The notes under the pieces: model-generated
Told to the model about the DNA's origin: nothing
Databases searched by the model: none
What the model saw: the letters and a program-made list of their open reading frames with translations, nothing else
In this document: in pieces, positions 1 through 7,548 of the stretch
Position numbering within the stretch: position 1 is the stretch's first letter
Layout of the letters: each line of letters begins with the position of its first letter
Program-made: the position numbers and the translations under genes
Origin: an uncultured Ruminococcus sp.
GTDB taxonomy: Bacteria; Bacillota; Clostridia; Oscillospirales; Ruminococcaceae
Assembly (NCBI GenBank): GCA_945868475.1
Contig: CAMBLM010000004.1
Span: forward strand, 1-64,000
Reading direction: 5' to 3'
DNA length: 64,000 bases

Positions 1-11
1 ATTATTATACG

Positions 12-1163
12 CTATTTCTCGTCAAAAATCAACCATTTGTTGTGACAGAGCCTTTTTTTATTTTTGTACATCATAGCTTCCGCACGCTTGAATGTATCAT
101 TTACATTCTCGCCGTCTGACATTTCCGCATATCCCATGGATATACCGACCAAAACACCTTTGTCCATTTTGATACTATCGCAGGCTTGTTCAACTTCTGA
201 AATTTCTTTTTTTACAGTATCCGAGGATTCATTAAAATACAAAGCAACGAATTCATCTCCGCCCACTCTGTAATACTTAAATACCGACCCCATTTTCTCG
301 TGCCATGCTTCTGCTACCGCTTCAAGCAGTTTATCACCGTCTATATGCCCCAAAGTATCATTGACCCTCTTGAGCCCGTTTACATCTCCTATTACAATAG
401 TAAGCTTTTCACCCTTATGCAGTTTCTCAACAACAATATGCCCCAAGTCATATTCATAGCAATTTCTGTTCCATGTCTGCACATTGGAGTCGATAAACGC
501 TCTGTCCTTGAACTTTTCCACGGGATTTTCTATTGCAAAGAATAATCCAAGTGCCGTGATCGTAAGTGCCTGAGCCGTGTACAGAAATTCGGGAAATATG
601 ATCTGAACGGTAAGAAGTCCAAGCGTAATAAACGATAACGGTATCAATACCATAATAATACCGCAGTTTATGTGTTTATGATTTACGATCATTATTACAT
701 CGGCGGCAATAAACAGCAAAAATCCAAGTGCATAACATAATGTCGGACCAATACCTGCGCTATACCTTGTATTCTGACCCTGTATGTATTCGATCGGGGA
801 TACAAGCATAATGATGACACAGATAATGCTGATAACATATCCTGCCGCCATTATTCTGTTTTTTCTTTTTGAGACAGGCATTATCAGTCCAAGTGCATAT
901 TCAAAATAGAATAAAGAATATAATAAGGAAAACAAAAAGAACAAAATATGGCATATATCATTTATAATAGTCGGTATCCCGTCCATGTTCACCGTTATTT
1001 CCGTAATAAGAGCAAATACACAGTGCGCAAGACATACCAGCGCAAACTTAAAATAGGTTTCTTTCTCATTCCTGTACTTTGCACAGTATCTGTCATACAT
1101 TATCAGAAACACCATTATCAGCACAGAAAAAATCTCGGGTCTTAAAATAATCAAGGTTTTCAT
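12..1163 (-). CDS. Membrane-bound GGDEF protein (probable diguanylate cyclase)
   Basis: Probable c-di-GMP synthase at the cytoplasmic membrane. The N-terminal ~220 residues form about six to seven hydrophobic segments. The C-terminal ~165 residues are a GGDEF domain with an intact GGDEF active-site motif about 80 residues from the end and the upstream metal-binding DVNGLKRVND segment. The RxxD inhibitory site expected just before GGDEF is absent, so product inhibition through that site is unlikely. The start at 1163 (MKTLII) is chosen because a GGAG lies about 9 bases upstream; an in-frame ATG at 1178 (MEIWEMKT) overlaps that GGAG and is less likely. No partner gene is adjacent. The domain assignment is firm; the signal sensed by the membrane part is unknown. 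Confidence 0.88.
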   Translation of the reverse strand: MKTLIILRPEIFSVLIMVFLIMYDRYCAKYRNEKETYFKFALVCLAHCVFALITEITVNMDGIPTIINDICHILFFLFSLLYSLFYFEYALGLIMPVSKRKNRIMAAGYVISIICVIIMLVSPIEYIQGQNTRYSAGIGPTLCYALGFLLFIAADVIMIVNHKHINCGIIMVLIPLSFITLGLLTVQIIFPEFLYTAQALTITALGLFFAIENPVEKFKDRAFIDSNVQTWNRNCYEYDLGHIVVEKLHKGEKLTIVIGDVNGLKRVNDTLGHIDGDKLLEAVAEAWHEKMGSVFKYYRVGGDEFVALYFNESSDTVKKEISEVEQACDSIKMDKGVLVGISMGYAEMSDGENVNDTFKRAEAMMYKNKKRLCHNKWLIFDEK

Positions 1164-1295
1164 TTCCCATATCTCCATTTAAACTATAGACTTAATTCAT
1201 GCGTATTGCAAAATTATGCCATTATTTCATATATTCTATGCTTTGGAACAATGCAATAAGTATAACATAAAAATTTGTCGAAATCAATATCAAGA

Positions 1296-1333
1296 CAAAA
1301 AAAGCCTTGCAAATATTTATTTGCAAGGCTTTG
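1296..1333 (-). terminator. Rho-independent terminator of tRNA-Ser(GGA)
   Basis: A strong stem (AAGCCTTGCAAATA paired with its complement) is followed on the minus strand by a run of seven T. It begins immediately after the tRNA 3' end. Confidence 0.85.
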
Positions 1334-1426
1334 TGGCGGAGAAGGAGGGATTCGAACCCTCGATGAGCTATTAACCCATACACGAGTTCCAGTCGTGCGC
1401 CATAAACCGGGCTAGGCGACTTCTCC
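1334..1426 (-). tRNA. tRNA-Ser (anticodon GGA)
   Basis: The reverse complement begins GGAGAAG and ends CTTCTCCGCCA, so the acceptor stem pairs and CCA is encoded. The anticodon stem CACGA/UCGUG encloses the loop CUGGAAC, giving anticodon GGA, which reads UCC/UCU serine codons. A T-arm GGGUUCGAAUCCC and a long class II variable arm, typical of serine tRNAs, are present. Confidence 0.95.
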
Positions 1427-1440
1427 GTGCCGACTATGTT

Positions 1441-1469
1441 ATTATAGCAGATACAAGCATATTTGTCAA
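1441..1469 (-). promoter_or_regulatory. SigA-type promoter for tRNA-Ser(GGA)
   Basis: Minus strand TTGACA (1469-1464), 17-base spacer, TATAAT (1446-1441), about 15 bases from the mature tRNA 5' end. Both hexamers match consensus perfectly. Confidence 0.85.
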
Positions 1470-1528
1470 GTGTTTTTTCAAAAAAAGTGTCAGAAAATCG
1501 TTTTTAATTAAAGTACACAAAAAATTCA

Positions 1529-1556
1529 TTGATATTGGTCGATTTTATGGTATAAT
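1529..1556 (+). promoter_or_regulatory. Probable promoter of the aldo/keto reductase gene
   Basis: TTGATA (1529-1534), 16-base spacer, TATAAT (1551-1556). A start near 1563 would give a leader of about 160 bases before the ATG at 1724. Confidence 0.65.
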
Positions 1557-1599
1557 GACAATAGATATAATTTGAAATCTGACTTGCTCAATCAGGAAT

Positions 1600-1699
1600 A
1601 CGCTGATTAAAGCGAAGCGTTCATTTCGCCGTTTTGAGAAATGTACGAATTTCCGCATTTGAGTACATTTTGAAAACGGCTGAAACGTATTATCAGCGT
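1600..1699 (+). promoter_or_regulatory. Structured 5' leader of the aldo/keto reductase (candidate cis-regulatory RNA)
   Basis: A closing helix ACGCTGAT (1600-1607) / ATCAGCGT (1692-1699) encloses a small hairpin GCGAA/TTCGC and a long hairpin with two helices: CCGTTTT/AAAACGG (1629-1635/1673-1679) and AAATGTAC/GTACATTT (1639-1646/1663-1670). The Shine-Dalgarno GGAGG at 1712 lies just beyond the closing helix. I do not recognise a known riboswitch class. The pairing is seen in the sequence; regulation is inferred. Confidence 0.45.
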
Positions 1700-1723
1700 T
1701 TCCTTAGTAATGGAGGACATTTT

Positions 1724-2587
1724 ATGCTGACAGATAATGTGAAAGGCTCTGCCGACACTGTAGAGCTTCTCAACGGGGTAAAAATACCCTGCGTTGGCTT
1801 CGGAACATGGCAGATCGAGAGTTCAGCTGCTGAGCTTGCCGCCGCTGAAGCTATCCGTGCAGGCTACAGACACATCGACACTGCTTCCGCATACGGCAAC
1901 GAGGAGTTCATCGGCTCGGGAATAAAACGAAGCGGCATTGCCCGTGATGAGCTTTTCATCACAACAAAGCTTTGGAACAATATCCGCACGTATGATGAAG
2001 CTATCACCGCCTGCGAACAGTCGCTTTCTCTGCTCGGAACGGACTATCTCGACCTTCTGCTCATACACTGGCCGAATCCGCTGAAATTCCGTGCCTGCTG
2101 GAAAGAGCGCAACGCCGATCTTTGGCGCGCGATGGAAACGCTCTGCCGTGACGGAAAGGTCCGCGCTATCGGCGTGAGCAACTTCTGTGCAAGGCATCTT
2201 GACGCACTTATGGAAACGGCGGAGATCTCGCCCTGCGTAGATCAGATACGCCTTTGTCCCGGTGACGTTGACGAAGAAACCATCTCCGCCTGCACGAGCA
2301 AAGGAATACTTATCGAGGGCTACAGCGTCCTCGGAACAGGCAAAGCACTTTCGTCCGAGCCGCTCTCGGAAATTGCCGAAAAATACGGTGTGAGCATACC
2401 TCAGCTCTGCATACGTTGGTGCTTGCAGAACGGCTTCGTTCCGCTCGCAAGATCAGTTTCGCCCGAACATATAAAGCAGAATCTTGACGTTTTCGGCTTT
2501 GATATAGTGCCGTCCGATATGGTCGCGCTCTCCGAGATGGTCGGGGAATGCGGAGTCCACGAGAATCCCGATGAAAGACAGTTTTGA
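1724..2587 (+). CDS. Aldo/keto reductase
   Basis: NAD(P)H-dependent reductase of carbonyl compounds, cytoplasmic, 287 residues, the normal length for the AKR superfamily. The catalytic tetrad is visible: Asp in HIDTASAYGNEE, Tyr five residues later, Lys in TTKLWN and His in LLIHWPNP. The C-terminal KxxR-like cofactor segment is present (ARSVSPEHIKQN). The start at 1724 is fixed by GGAGG at 1712-1716; upstream in-frame starts would lie in the structured leader. It is closest to the 2,5-diketo-gluconate reductase type, but the substrate cannot be read from the sequence. It is monocistronic and convergent with xpt. Confidence 0.9.
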   Translation: MLTDNVKGSADTVELLNGVKIPCVGFGTWQIESSAAELAAAEAIRAGYRHIDTASAYGNEEFIGSGIKRSGIARDELFITTKLWNNIRTYDEAITACEQSLSLLGTDYLDLLLIHWPNPLKFRACWKERNADLWRAMETLCRDGKVRAIGVSNFCARHLDALMETAEISPCVDQIRLCPGDVDEETISACTSKGILIEGYSVLGTGKALSSEPLSEIAEKYGVSIPQLCIRWCLQNGFVPLARSVSPEHIKQNLDVFGFDIVPSDMVALSEMVGECGVHENPDERQF

Positions 2588-2600
2588 TAAAAATACAAAC

Positions 2601-2735
2601 GCCCGAGGCTTTAACACTAAAAACCAATAAAACTATAGACAAAAAATCGTCGCATGATCCATATATTCGAGATCATGCTCGATTTTTTGTATAGTTTTTA
2701 ATTGGTTTTTGGTATAAGTCCTCGGGCAATTTTTT
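2601..2735. terminator. Bidirectional terminator split by a palindromic element
   Basis: GCCCGAGG (2601-2608) pairs with CCTCGGGC (2720-2727), followed by AATTTTTT; on the other strand the stem is followed by GTTTGTATTTTTA. It serves the convergent aldo/keto reductase and xpt genes. The original loop CTTTAAGT was split by the 100-base element at 2615-2714. Confidence 0.75.
2615..2714 (-). mobile_element. 100-bp palindromic MITE-like element, type 1, copy 1
   Basis: Non-coding element with long imperfect terminal inverted repeats. On the minus strand it reads TACCAAAAACCAATT ... ATTGGTTTTTAGTG, with the inner block CAAAAAATCGAGC / GACGATTTTTTG. It is flanked by a TTA direct repeat (minus-strand reading) and is exactly 100 bases long. 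It sits in the loop of a terminator. Other copies: 22645-22744, 32517-32616, 53316-53414, 54859-54958, 61218-61317. Confidence 0.8.
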
Positions 2736-2744
2736 ATTCGATTT

Positions 2745-3332
2745 TTACTGCTTGCGGAAAGTGATAGTTCCCGTTGAAGCGTCCATTGCGTCAACGATAG
2801 CGAGCGATTCGAGATGGATACCTCTCTTGCGGATAGCCTCGCCGCCCGGCTGGAAGCCCTTTTCTACGCATATTCCGATACCCTCGACTGTTGCGCCTGC
2901 GCTCTGTACGAGGTCGATAAGTCCCTCAAGCGCACAGCCGTTTGCGAGAAAGTCATCGATGATAAGGATATGATCTTCGCTCGATATGTACTTCTTTGAA
3001 ACGATAACGTCATATACTTTTCCGTGTGTGAATGACCGGATCTTCGTGCTGTAGACCTCGCCGTCGATGTTTATGCTCTGCGCTTTTTTCGCAAAGACAA
3101 CAGGAACGCCGAAGTGCTGTGCAACGATGCAGGCGATGCCTATACCCGATGCTTCGATCGTCAGTATCTTATTGATGCGCTTGCTTTCTTCGCTGAAAAG
3201 GTGCTTGAATTCCTTTCCGATCTCATTAAAAAGGTCAATATCCATCTGATGATTGAGAAAGCTGTCAACTTTCAGAACTCCGCCGTCCTTAACAATGCCG
3301 TCCTTAATGATCCTATCCTCAAGCAGTTTCAT
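2745..3332 (-). CDS. xpt: Xanthine phosphoribosyltransferase
   Basis: Converts xanthine and PRPP to XMP in purine salvage; cytoplasmic. At 195 residues it is the usual Xpt length and follows the family pattern throughout: [12 protein letters not shown] near residue 20, the base-binding EASGIG, and the PRPP-binding loop [11 protein letters not shown] near residue 125, then [17 protein letters not shown] lies just upstream of the ATG. It has a short leader from the promoter at 3378-3406, too short for the purine riboswitch that often controls xpt, and there is no pbuX permease gene beside it. Confidence 0.95.
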   Translation of the reverse strand: MKLLEDRIIKDGIVKDGGVLKVDSFLNHQMDIDLFNEIGKEFKHLFSEESKRINKILTIEASGIGIACIVAQHFGVPVVFAKKAQSINIDGEVYSTKIRSFTHGKVYDVIVSKKYISSEDHILIIDDFLANGCALEGLIDLVQSAGATVEGIGICVEKGFQPGGEAIRKRGIHLESLAIVDAMDASTGTITFRKQ

Positions 3333-3377
3333 TAAACTTACCTCCGCAAAAATTTTTACGATAAAATGTTATCTTTA

Positions 3378-3406
3378 ATTGTACCACACTAATTATTTTT
3401 CGTCAA
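3378..3406 (-). promoter_or_regulatory. SigA-type promoter of xpt
   Basis: Minus strand TTGACG (3406-3401), 17-base spacer, TACAAT (3383-3378). It leaves a leader of only about 40 bases. Confidence 0.75.
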
Positions 3407-3505
3407 TATCCTACCGTGTTTTTTATAAAAAGTATATTCTATCGTCAATATGCACAAGAATTCATATAAATATTTAAAATAACTGTAAAAGTTGATGTTA
3501 AGGGA

Positions 3506-3534
3506 TTGATTATGTTAAACAAAAGGTATATAAT
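3506..3534 (+). promoter_or_regulatory. SigA-type promoter of the EF-G-like gene
   Basis: TTGATT (3506-3511), 17-base spacer, TATAAT (3529-3534), about 70 bases before the ATG at 3605. Confidence 0.7.
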
Positions 3535-3604
3535 AGTAAACATAAAAAAGCAATATTTTGTTTAATTTATACTAATTTTTATTCAAGAATGGAGAGATCC
3601 CGTT

Positions 3605-5641
3605 ATGAAACAGTATTCCGCAGAAAACATAAGAAATATCGCCCTTGCAGGCCACTCAGGTTCAGGAAAGACTGCGCTTTCCGAAGCACTTCTTCTCAAA
3701 TCGGGTGCTTCTCAGCGAATCGAGCCATCGTCCGCAACGCTTGCATCGTCGCTTACTTCTTTTGAATATAATGATATAAAGGTAAATCTTCTCGATACAC
3801 CGGGTCTTTTCGACTTTGCAGGAGGAATGTACGAAGCTGTTACCGCAGCAGGCACGGTAATGATAACCGTTTCCGCAAAGTCCGGCGTTAAAGTCGGCAC
3901 GGAAAAGGCTTACAATCTTGCTACAGACCTTGGCAAACCCAAAATGTTTGTCATCACAAAGGTCGATGACCCCGACGCTAACTATTTCAACGTTCTCACC
4001 GAACTCAAAACGAAATTCGGTCCGACCGTCTGCCCTGTTGTTTTCCCGATAATTAAGGATCATCAGGTCGTTTCATTTGTAAACCTTATCGAAATGAAAG
4101 CCTATACATACGACGAGAACGGCAATGCTGTTGAAACGGAAATGCCCACCGCAGAGGTTTCCGAAAAGCTTGAATACCGTATGGACGGTCTTGTTGCCGC
4201 CTTCTCCGAAGCAGTTGCCGAAACCGATGATTCGCTTATGGAAAAATTCTTCGAAGGCGAAGCTTTCACGCAGAAAGAACTTGTTCACGGTATCCACAAG
4301 GGCATGAACGAGGGCATTATCACCCCTGTTGTATGCTGTTCTTCGACCACGACCGCAGGCGTTGATATGATCCTGAAGGAGATCTCGCTTCTTCTCCCAT
4401 CGCCTGCCGACAACAAGCCCGTTATGGCTGAAACTGCCGCAGGAAACATCGTCGAGATCAAGTACAGCGAAAGCGAACCCACTGCTGCTTATGTTTTCAA
4501 GACCGTTGCCGACCCGTTCGTAGGAAAAATGTCCTTCCTCAAAGTCCTCGGCGGCAAGATCACTGCCAACACAGACTATGTCAACAGCAGAACAGCCGCT
4601 CCCGAAAAGATCGGCAAGCTTTACACCTTTGTCGGCAAAAAACAGACCGAGATCACCGAAGCTTCCGCAGGCGACATTGCCGTTGCGGTAAAGATCAGTG
4701 CAAACACAGGCGACACTATCTGCGCATCATCAAGAGTCGTTACCGTTGCTTCGCCCGACTTCCCGAAGCCTTGCTTTGGTATGGCTGTTCACGCTAAGAC
4801 ACAGGGTGATGAAGCAAAGGTAAGCTCGGGTATCGCAAGACTTATCGAAGAAGATAAGACCCTCAGCTTCGGACTTGACCCATTCACAAAGGAACAGATA
4901 CTCAAAGGACTTGGCGAACAGCATCTTGAAAACGCTGTTGCAAAGCTCAAGAATAAATTCGGCGCAGAAGTAACGCTCACCGAACCTAAGATCGCATACC
5001 GCGAAACTATCCGCAAAAAGGTAAAAGCAGAGGGCAAATACAAGAAACAGACAGGCGGTCACGGTCAGTACGGTCACGTTTGGATCGAATTTGAACCCTG
5101 CATTTCGGACGGACTTGTATTTGAAGAAAGAGTTGTCGGCGGTGCTGTTCCGAAGAACTTCTTCCCCGCAGTTGAAAAGGGACTTCAGGACTGTGTAAAG
5201 AAAGGCGTTCTCGCAGGCTGTCCCGTAATGGGCGTAAAGGCTATCCTCGTTGACGGTTCTTACCACCCTGTTGACAGCTCGGAAATGTCTTTCAAGACTG
5301 CCGCTTCGCTCGCATACAAAGAGGGTCTGAAACAGGCTGACCCGACTATCCTTGAACCTATCGGCAAGCTCTACGTTACCGCTGCTGATGAAAACACGGG
5401 CGATATCATGGGTGACCTCAACAAACGCCGCGGCAGAGTTATCGGTATGACCCCCGTTAAGAACGGCATGACCGAGATCGAAGCCGAAGTTCCTCTCCGT
5501 GAAATGCAGAGCTTCACAACTCAGCTCCGCCAGATCACACGCGGCAAGGGCAGCTTCTCACTCGAATTCCTCCGCTATGAGCAGCTCCCCGGAAATCTTG
5601 TCAGTGACGTTATCCTTTCAATGGGCGGCGCTGAGGAATAA
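3605..5641 (+). CDS. Elongation factor G-like GTPase (EF-G paralogue)
   Basis: Ribosome-associated translational GTPase of 678 residues with the EF-G domain order: GTPase domain (1-265), beta-barrel (about 290-380), and domains III-V to the end. It differs from canonical FusA: the P-loop reads AGHSGSGKTALSEA rather than AHIDAGKTT, and the G3 motif reads DTPGLFDF rather than DTPGHVDF, replacing the catalytic His region. G4 is TKVDD. Domain IV keeps the YKKQTGGHGQYGHV block. These changes mark the EF-G-like branch common in Firmicutes, whose exact role is unclear, so I give no symbol. RBS GGAGAGATC. The gene is single, with heptad repeats directly after the stop. Confidence 0.85.
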   Translation: MKQYSAENIRNIALAGHSGSGKTALSEALLLKSGASQRIEPSSATLASSLTSFEYNDIKVNLLDTPGLFDFAGGMYEAVTAAGTVMITVSAKSGVKVGTEKAYNLATDLGKPKMFVITKVDDPDANYFNVLTELKTKFGPTVCPVVFPIIKDHQVVSFVNLIEMKAYTYDENGNAVETEMPTAEVSEKLEYRMDGLVAAFSEAVAETDDSLMEKFFEGEAFTQKELVHGIHKGMNEGIITPVVCCSSTTTAGVDMILKEISLLLPSPADNKPVMAETAAGNIVEIKYSESEPTAAYVFKTVADPFVGKMSFLKVLGGKITANTDYVNSRTAAPEKIGKLYTFVGKKQTEITEASAGDIAVAVKISANTGDTICASSRVVTVASPDFPKPCFGMAVHAKTQGDEAKVSSGIARLIEEDKTLSFGLDPFTKEQILKGLGEQHLENAVAKLKNKFGAEVTLTEPKIAYRETIRKKVKAEGKYKKQTGGHGQYGHVWIEFEPCISDGLVFEERVVGGAVPKNFFPAVEKGLQDCVKKGVLAGCPVMGVKAILVDGSYHPVDSSEMSFKTAASLAYKEGLKQADPTILEPIGKLYVTAADENTGDIMGDLNKRRGRVIGMTPVKNGMTEIEAEVPLREMQSFTTQLRQITRGKGSFSLEFLRYEQLPGNLVSDVILSMGGAEE

Positions 5642-5664
5642 TGCTTAATGCGTAATTATTGAGC
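5642..5664 (+). repeat. GCGTAAT-type heptad repeat at the 3' end of the EF-G-like gene
   Basis: Directly after the TAA the sequence reads TGCTTAATGCGTAATTATTG, a short member of the TAATGCG/TAATTCG repeat family found after many stop codons here. Confidence 0.7.
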
Positions 5665-5704
5665 GTGATGAAACTTTTATTTAAATTAATAATTTAGCGT
5701 TTTT

Positions 5705-5770
5705 CCCTCACTTTGACCGCGAATACAAACCCAATTTTCCGCCGAAAAGCGAAACAAGGCAGAGTGAGGG
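5705..5770. other. Long-range hairpin in the 5.6-5.95 kb intergenic region
   Basis: CCCTCACTTTG (5705-5715) pairs with CAGAGTGAGGG (5760-5770) around a 44-base loop. There is no T run, so it is not a clear terminator. The rest of the 305-base gap holds a heptad repeat, a palindrome and a promoter; no small ORF is convincing. Confidence 0.4.
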
Positions 5771-5803
5771 CGCAAACCGACCGTTGGGACTTCACTGCAA
5801 AAT

Positions 5804-5843
5804 AAAATTTGTCAATATGCGTGAAAACATATTGACAAATTTT
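5804..5843. promoter_or_regulatory. Perfect 16-bp palindrome overlapping a -35 box (operator candidate)
   Basis: AAAATTTGTCAATATG (5804-5819) and CATATTGACAAATTTT (5828-5843) are perfect inverted repeats separated by 8 bases. The right arm contains the -35 hexamer of the promoter for the exported protein gene at 5947. Confidence 0.6.
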
Positions 5844-5860
5844 GCGTATTATAATAAAAT
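5832..5860 (+). promoter_or_regulatory. Promoter of the exported protein gene
   Basis: TTGACA (5832-5837), 17-base spacer, TAAAAT (5855-5860). The leader of about 80 bases contains the short repeat pair GCTGA/TCAGC; RBS AAAGGA. Confidence 0.75.
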
Positions 5861-5946
5861 ATATATAGTATATCAATAATTTTGCTGATACGGTAAAGAT
5901 CCCGCACACCCTGTCAGCCAAAACAAATAAAGGACGGGTTTTTGAA

Positions 5947-6678
5947 ATGAAAATCACAAAGATCATAGCTGCCGCTGCGGCTTCCGTAATGGCTCTTTCC
6001 GCAGTTGCTTTTTCCGCTTTCGCCGCTGACGATGCAACATTCTGCTTCGATAACGATACCTCTCTTTCCATGTTCCGGGGCTACGGCTCAACGGCAGAAA
6101 CAGGTTTCACAGCTTCTATCGATGTGCAGACAAAGGTCGGTGGAAACGGTTCGCTCGTGCTTTCGGAAAATGTTACCGAATCCATTGCCGATGACAACCG
6201 TTTCGGCGGACTTTACTTTGAGTCCTCCTCGATCGGACTTGACAGCTTCGCAGGCTGCACCGTTTCGATGAAAGTTCTTTTCGATAAGGATGCAGCAAAG
6301 CTTGCGCAGTCGTTCACGGTCTTCTCGGACGGTATCGTTTGGATGAACAATGACCTCGGCAATGAAAATGCAGGCAAATGGACAGATGTTTCCATCACTA
6401 TCCCCGGAAATGCGGATAATACAAAGCTTGGCTTCTCTATCCCCATCTTTGAAAGCTACAACGGCGCAGTTGCATATATCGATGATCTCACTGTAACCAG
6501 ATCAGACGGAACGGCTGTTGCAAACATCGGCGACCAACAGGAAGCTTCACAGGTGACGGTTTCTATCTCCAAAGGTCCGAGAATCATTCTTATTGTTCTC
6601 GTCTGCGTTATCCTTGTAGGCGTTGTTGCCTGTGTGGGATTTATCATTTCAAAGTTCCAGAACAAGTTCACAAAGTAA
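5947..6678 (+). CDS. Exported, membrane-anchored protein with a jelly-roll-like domain
   Basis: Function not recognised. 243 residues: a Sec signal peptide (MKITKIIAAAAAS..., cleavage near AFA-AD at residue 26), an extracellular beta-rich domain of about 165 residues resembling carbohydrate-binding-module folds (repeated FGGLYFESSS, GKWTDVSITIPG and VAYIDDLTVTRSDG segments), one transmembrane helix (about 213-235) and a short basic cytoplasmic tail, KFQNKFTK. It shares this layout and the start MKI(T/S)KII with the protein at 21624. There is no LPxTG motif or protease site. It is monocistronic, with its own promoter and terminator. Confidence 0.75.
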   Translation: MKITKIIAAAAASVMALSAVAFSAFAADDATFCFDNDTSLSMFRGYGSTAETGFTASIDVQTKVGGNGSLVLSENVTESIADDNRFGGLYFESSSIGLDSFAGCTVSMKVLFDKDAAKLAQSFTVFSDGIVWMNNDLGNENAGKWTDVSITIPGNADNTKLGFSIPIFESYNGAVAYIDDLTVTRSDGTAVANIGDQQEASQVTVSISKGPRIILIVLVCVILVGVVACVGFIISKFQNKFTK

Positions 6679-6691
6679 GATCAGTTCATCT

Positions 6692-6720
6692 GCCGACAGG
6701 TTCGCCTGTCGGCTTTTATT
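6692..6720 (+). terminator. Rho-independent terminator
   Basis: GCCGACAGG-TTCG-CCTGTCGGC followed by TTTTATTTT, 14 bases after the stop of the exported protein gene. Confidence 0.85.
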
Positions 6721-6795
6721 TTGCATTAAGCTTGACCTTTTCGGAAAAATATGATATATTTTCAGTAACATTGATTTTTAGGAGAACCACAAAAT

Positions 6796-7176
6796 ATGAA
6801 AGCAAGAATAATAAACACTGCCGACGGACGCATCATCGCATACAAACAGCAGGAAAACCTTACTGCGCTGAAAAAAATTGCTGATAAGCTCCGTATCAGG
6901 CTTATCATCGCCGAAGATAACGAAGCCGAAACGCCGATAGGCTTCTTTGCAGGCTTTAACGGTTTTGAGAAAAGCGAAAAGATCGGCGAAGCGAACAGCG
7001 GCTGCATCATTTTTTCGGGTCTTTCGGGCAGGCAGATAGATTCTGTGCTTGCCGAACTGCGCAAAGCAGAGGTTTCTATCCCGTTAAAGGCGGCACTCAC
7101 GCCCTCAAATCAGAAATGGAGCATCAAAAAGCTCGTTTCCGAGCTTGCAAAGGAACGGGAAAAGATGGGCGGATAA
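6796..7176 (+). CDS. DUF3783 family protein
   Basis: Small cytoplasmic protein of 126 residues. The C-terminal half carries the DUF3783 pattern: an aliphatic strand CIIFSGLSGRQIDSVLAEL, then IPLKAALTPSNQKWSIKKLVSEL. Biochemical role unknown for the family. RBS TAGGAGAACC is 8 bases before the ATG. The gene stands alone between a terminator and a repeat cassette. Confidence 0.8.
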   Translation: MKARIINTADGRIIAYKQQENLTALKKIADKLRIRLIIAEDNEAETPIGFFAGFNGFEKSEKIGEANSGCIIFSGLSGRQIDSVLAELRKAEVSIPLKAALTPSNQKWSIKKLVSELAKEREKMGG

Positions 7177-7180
7177 TGAA

Positions 7181-7548
7181 AAATTCGGAATTATGTATTC
7201 GGAATGCGGAATTATTTTACTCCGTTTATTTGTTGTAGAAAAAACAATTCCGTAGGAGCGAATTATATATCCGCCAGATCAAAAATCTCGCATTTATTGT
7301 AATTTTCTGTAGAGGACGGGTCACCCGTACCGAATCGCGAAGCAATTTTCGGCGTACGAAAATGTCACAAATACAAAATGTCCCTATTTCCAACGGTTTT
7401 ATCCGATGAAAATAGGGACATTTGTTTATTGTAAAACGCCTTGCGGCGCGGGACGGGAAACCCGTCCCCTACAGCATTTTAGTATTGTATGACCAATATG
7501 CGGAATACAAATAATTCCGAATTCCGCATTCCGAATTCCGAATTTTAA
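7181..7548. repeat. Composite palindromic cassette 1 between convergent genes
   Basis: The whole 370-base gap between the DUF3783 gene and nfnB is repeat. From outside in: CGGAATT/CGGAATG heptads at both edges, each oriented away from its gene; GGACGGGT-type palindromes (near 7316 and 7448-7475) ending in CCCTACA; a CGCCTTGCGGCGCGGG block; and a central hairpin TGTCCCTATTTC / GAAAATAGGGACA (7379-7420). Related cassettes: 29133-29436, 36235-36675, 61319-61739. No ORF or promoter is convincing. Confidence 0.75.

Noticed and set aside
1634-1723. Longer N-terminus of the aldo/keto reductase
   Set aside because: The extra 30 residues fall in the structured leader, precede GGAGG at 1712 and are not family-like.
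3333-3377. Purine riboswitch upstream of xpt
   Set aside because: The leader is only about 40 bases and shows neither the three-way junction nor the conserved loops.
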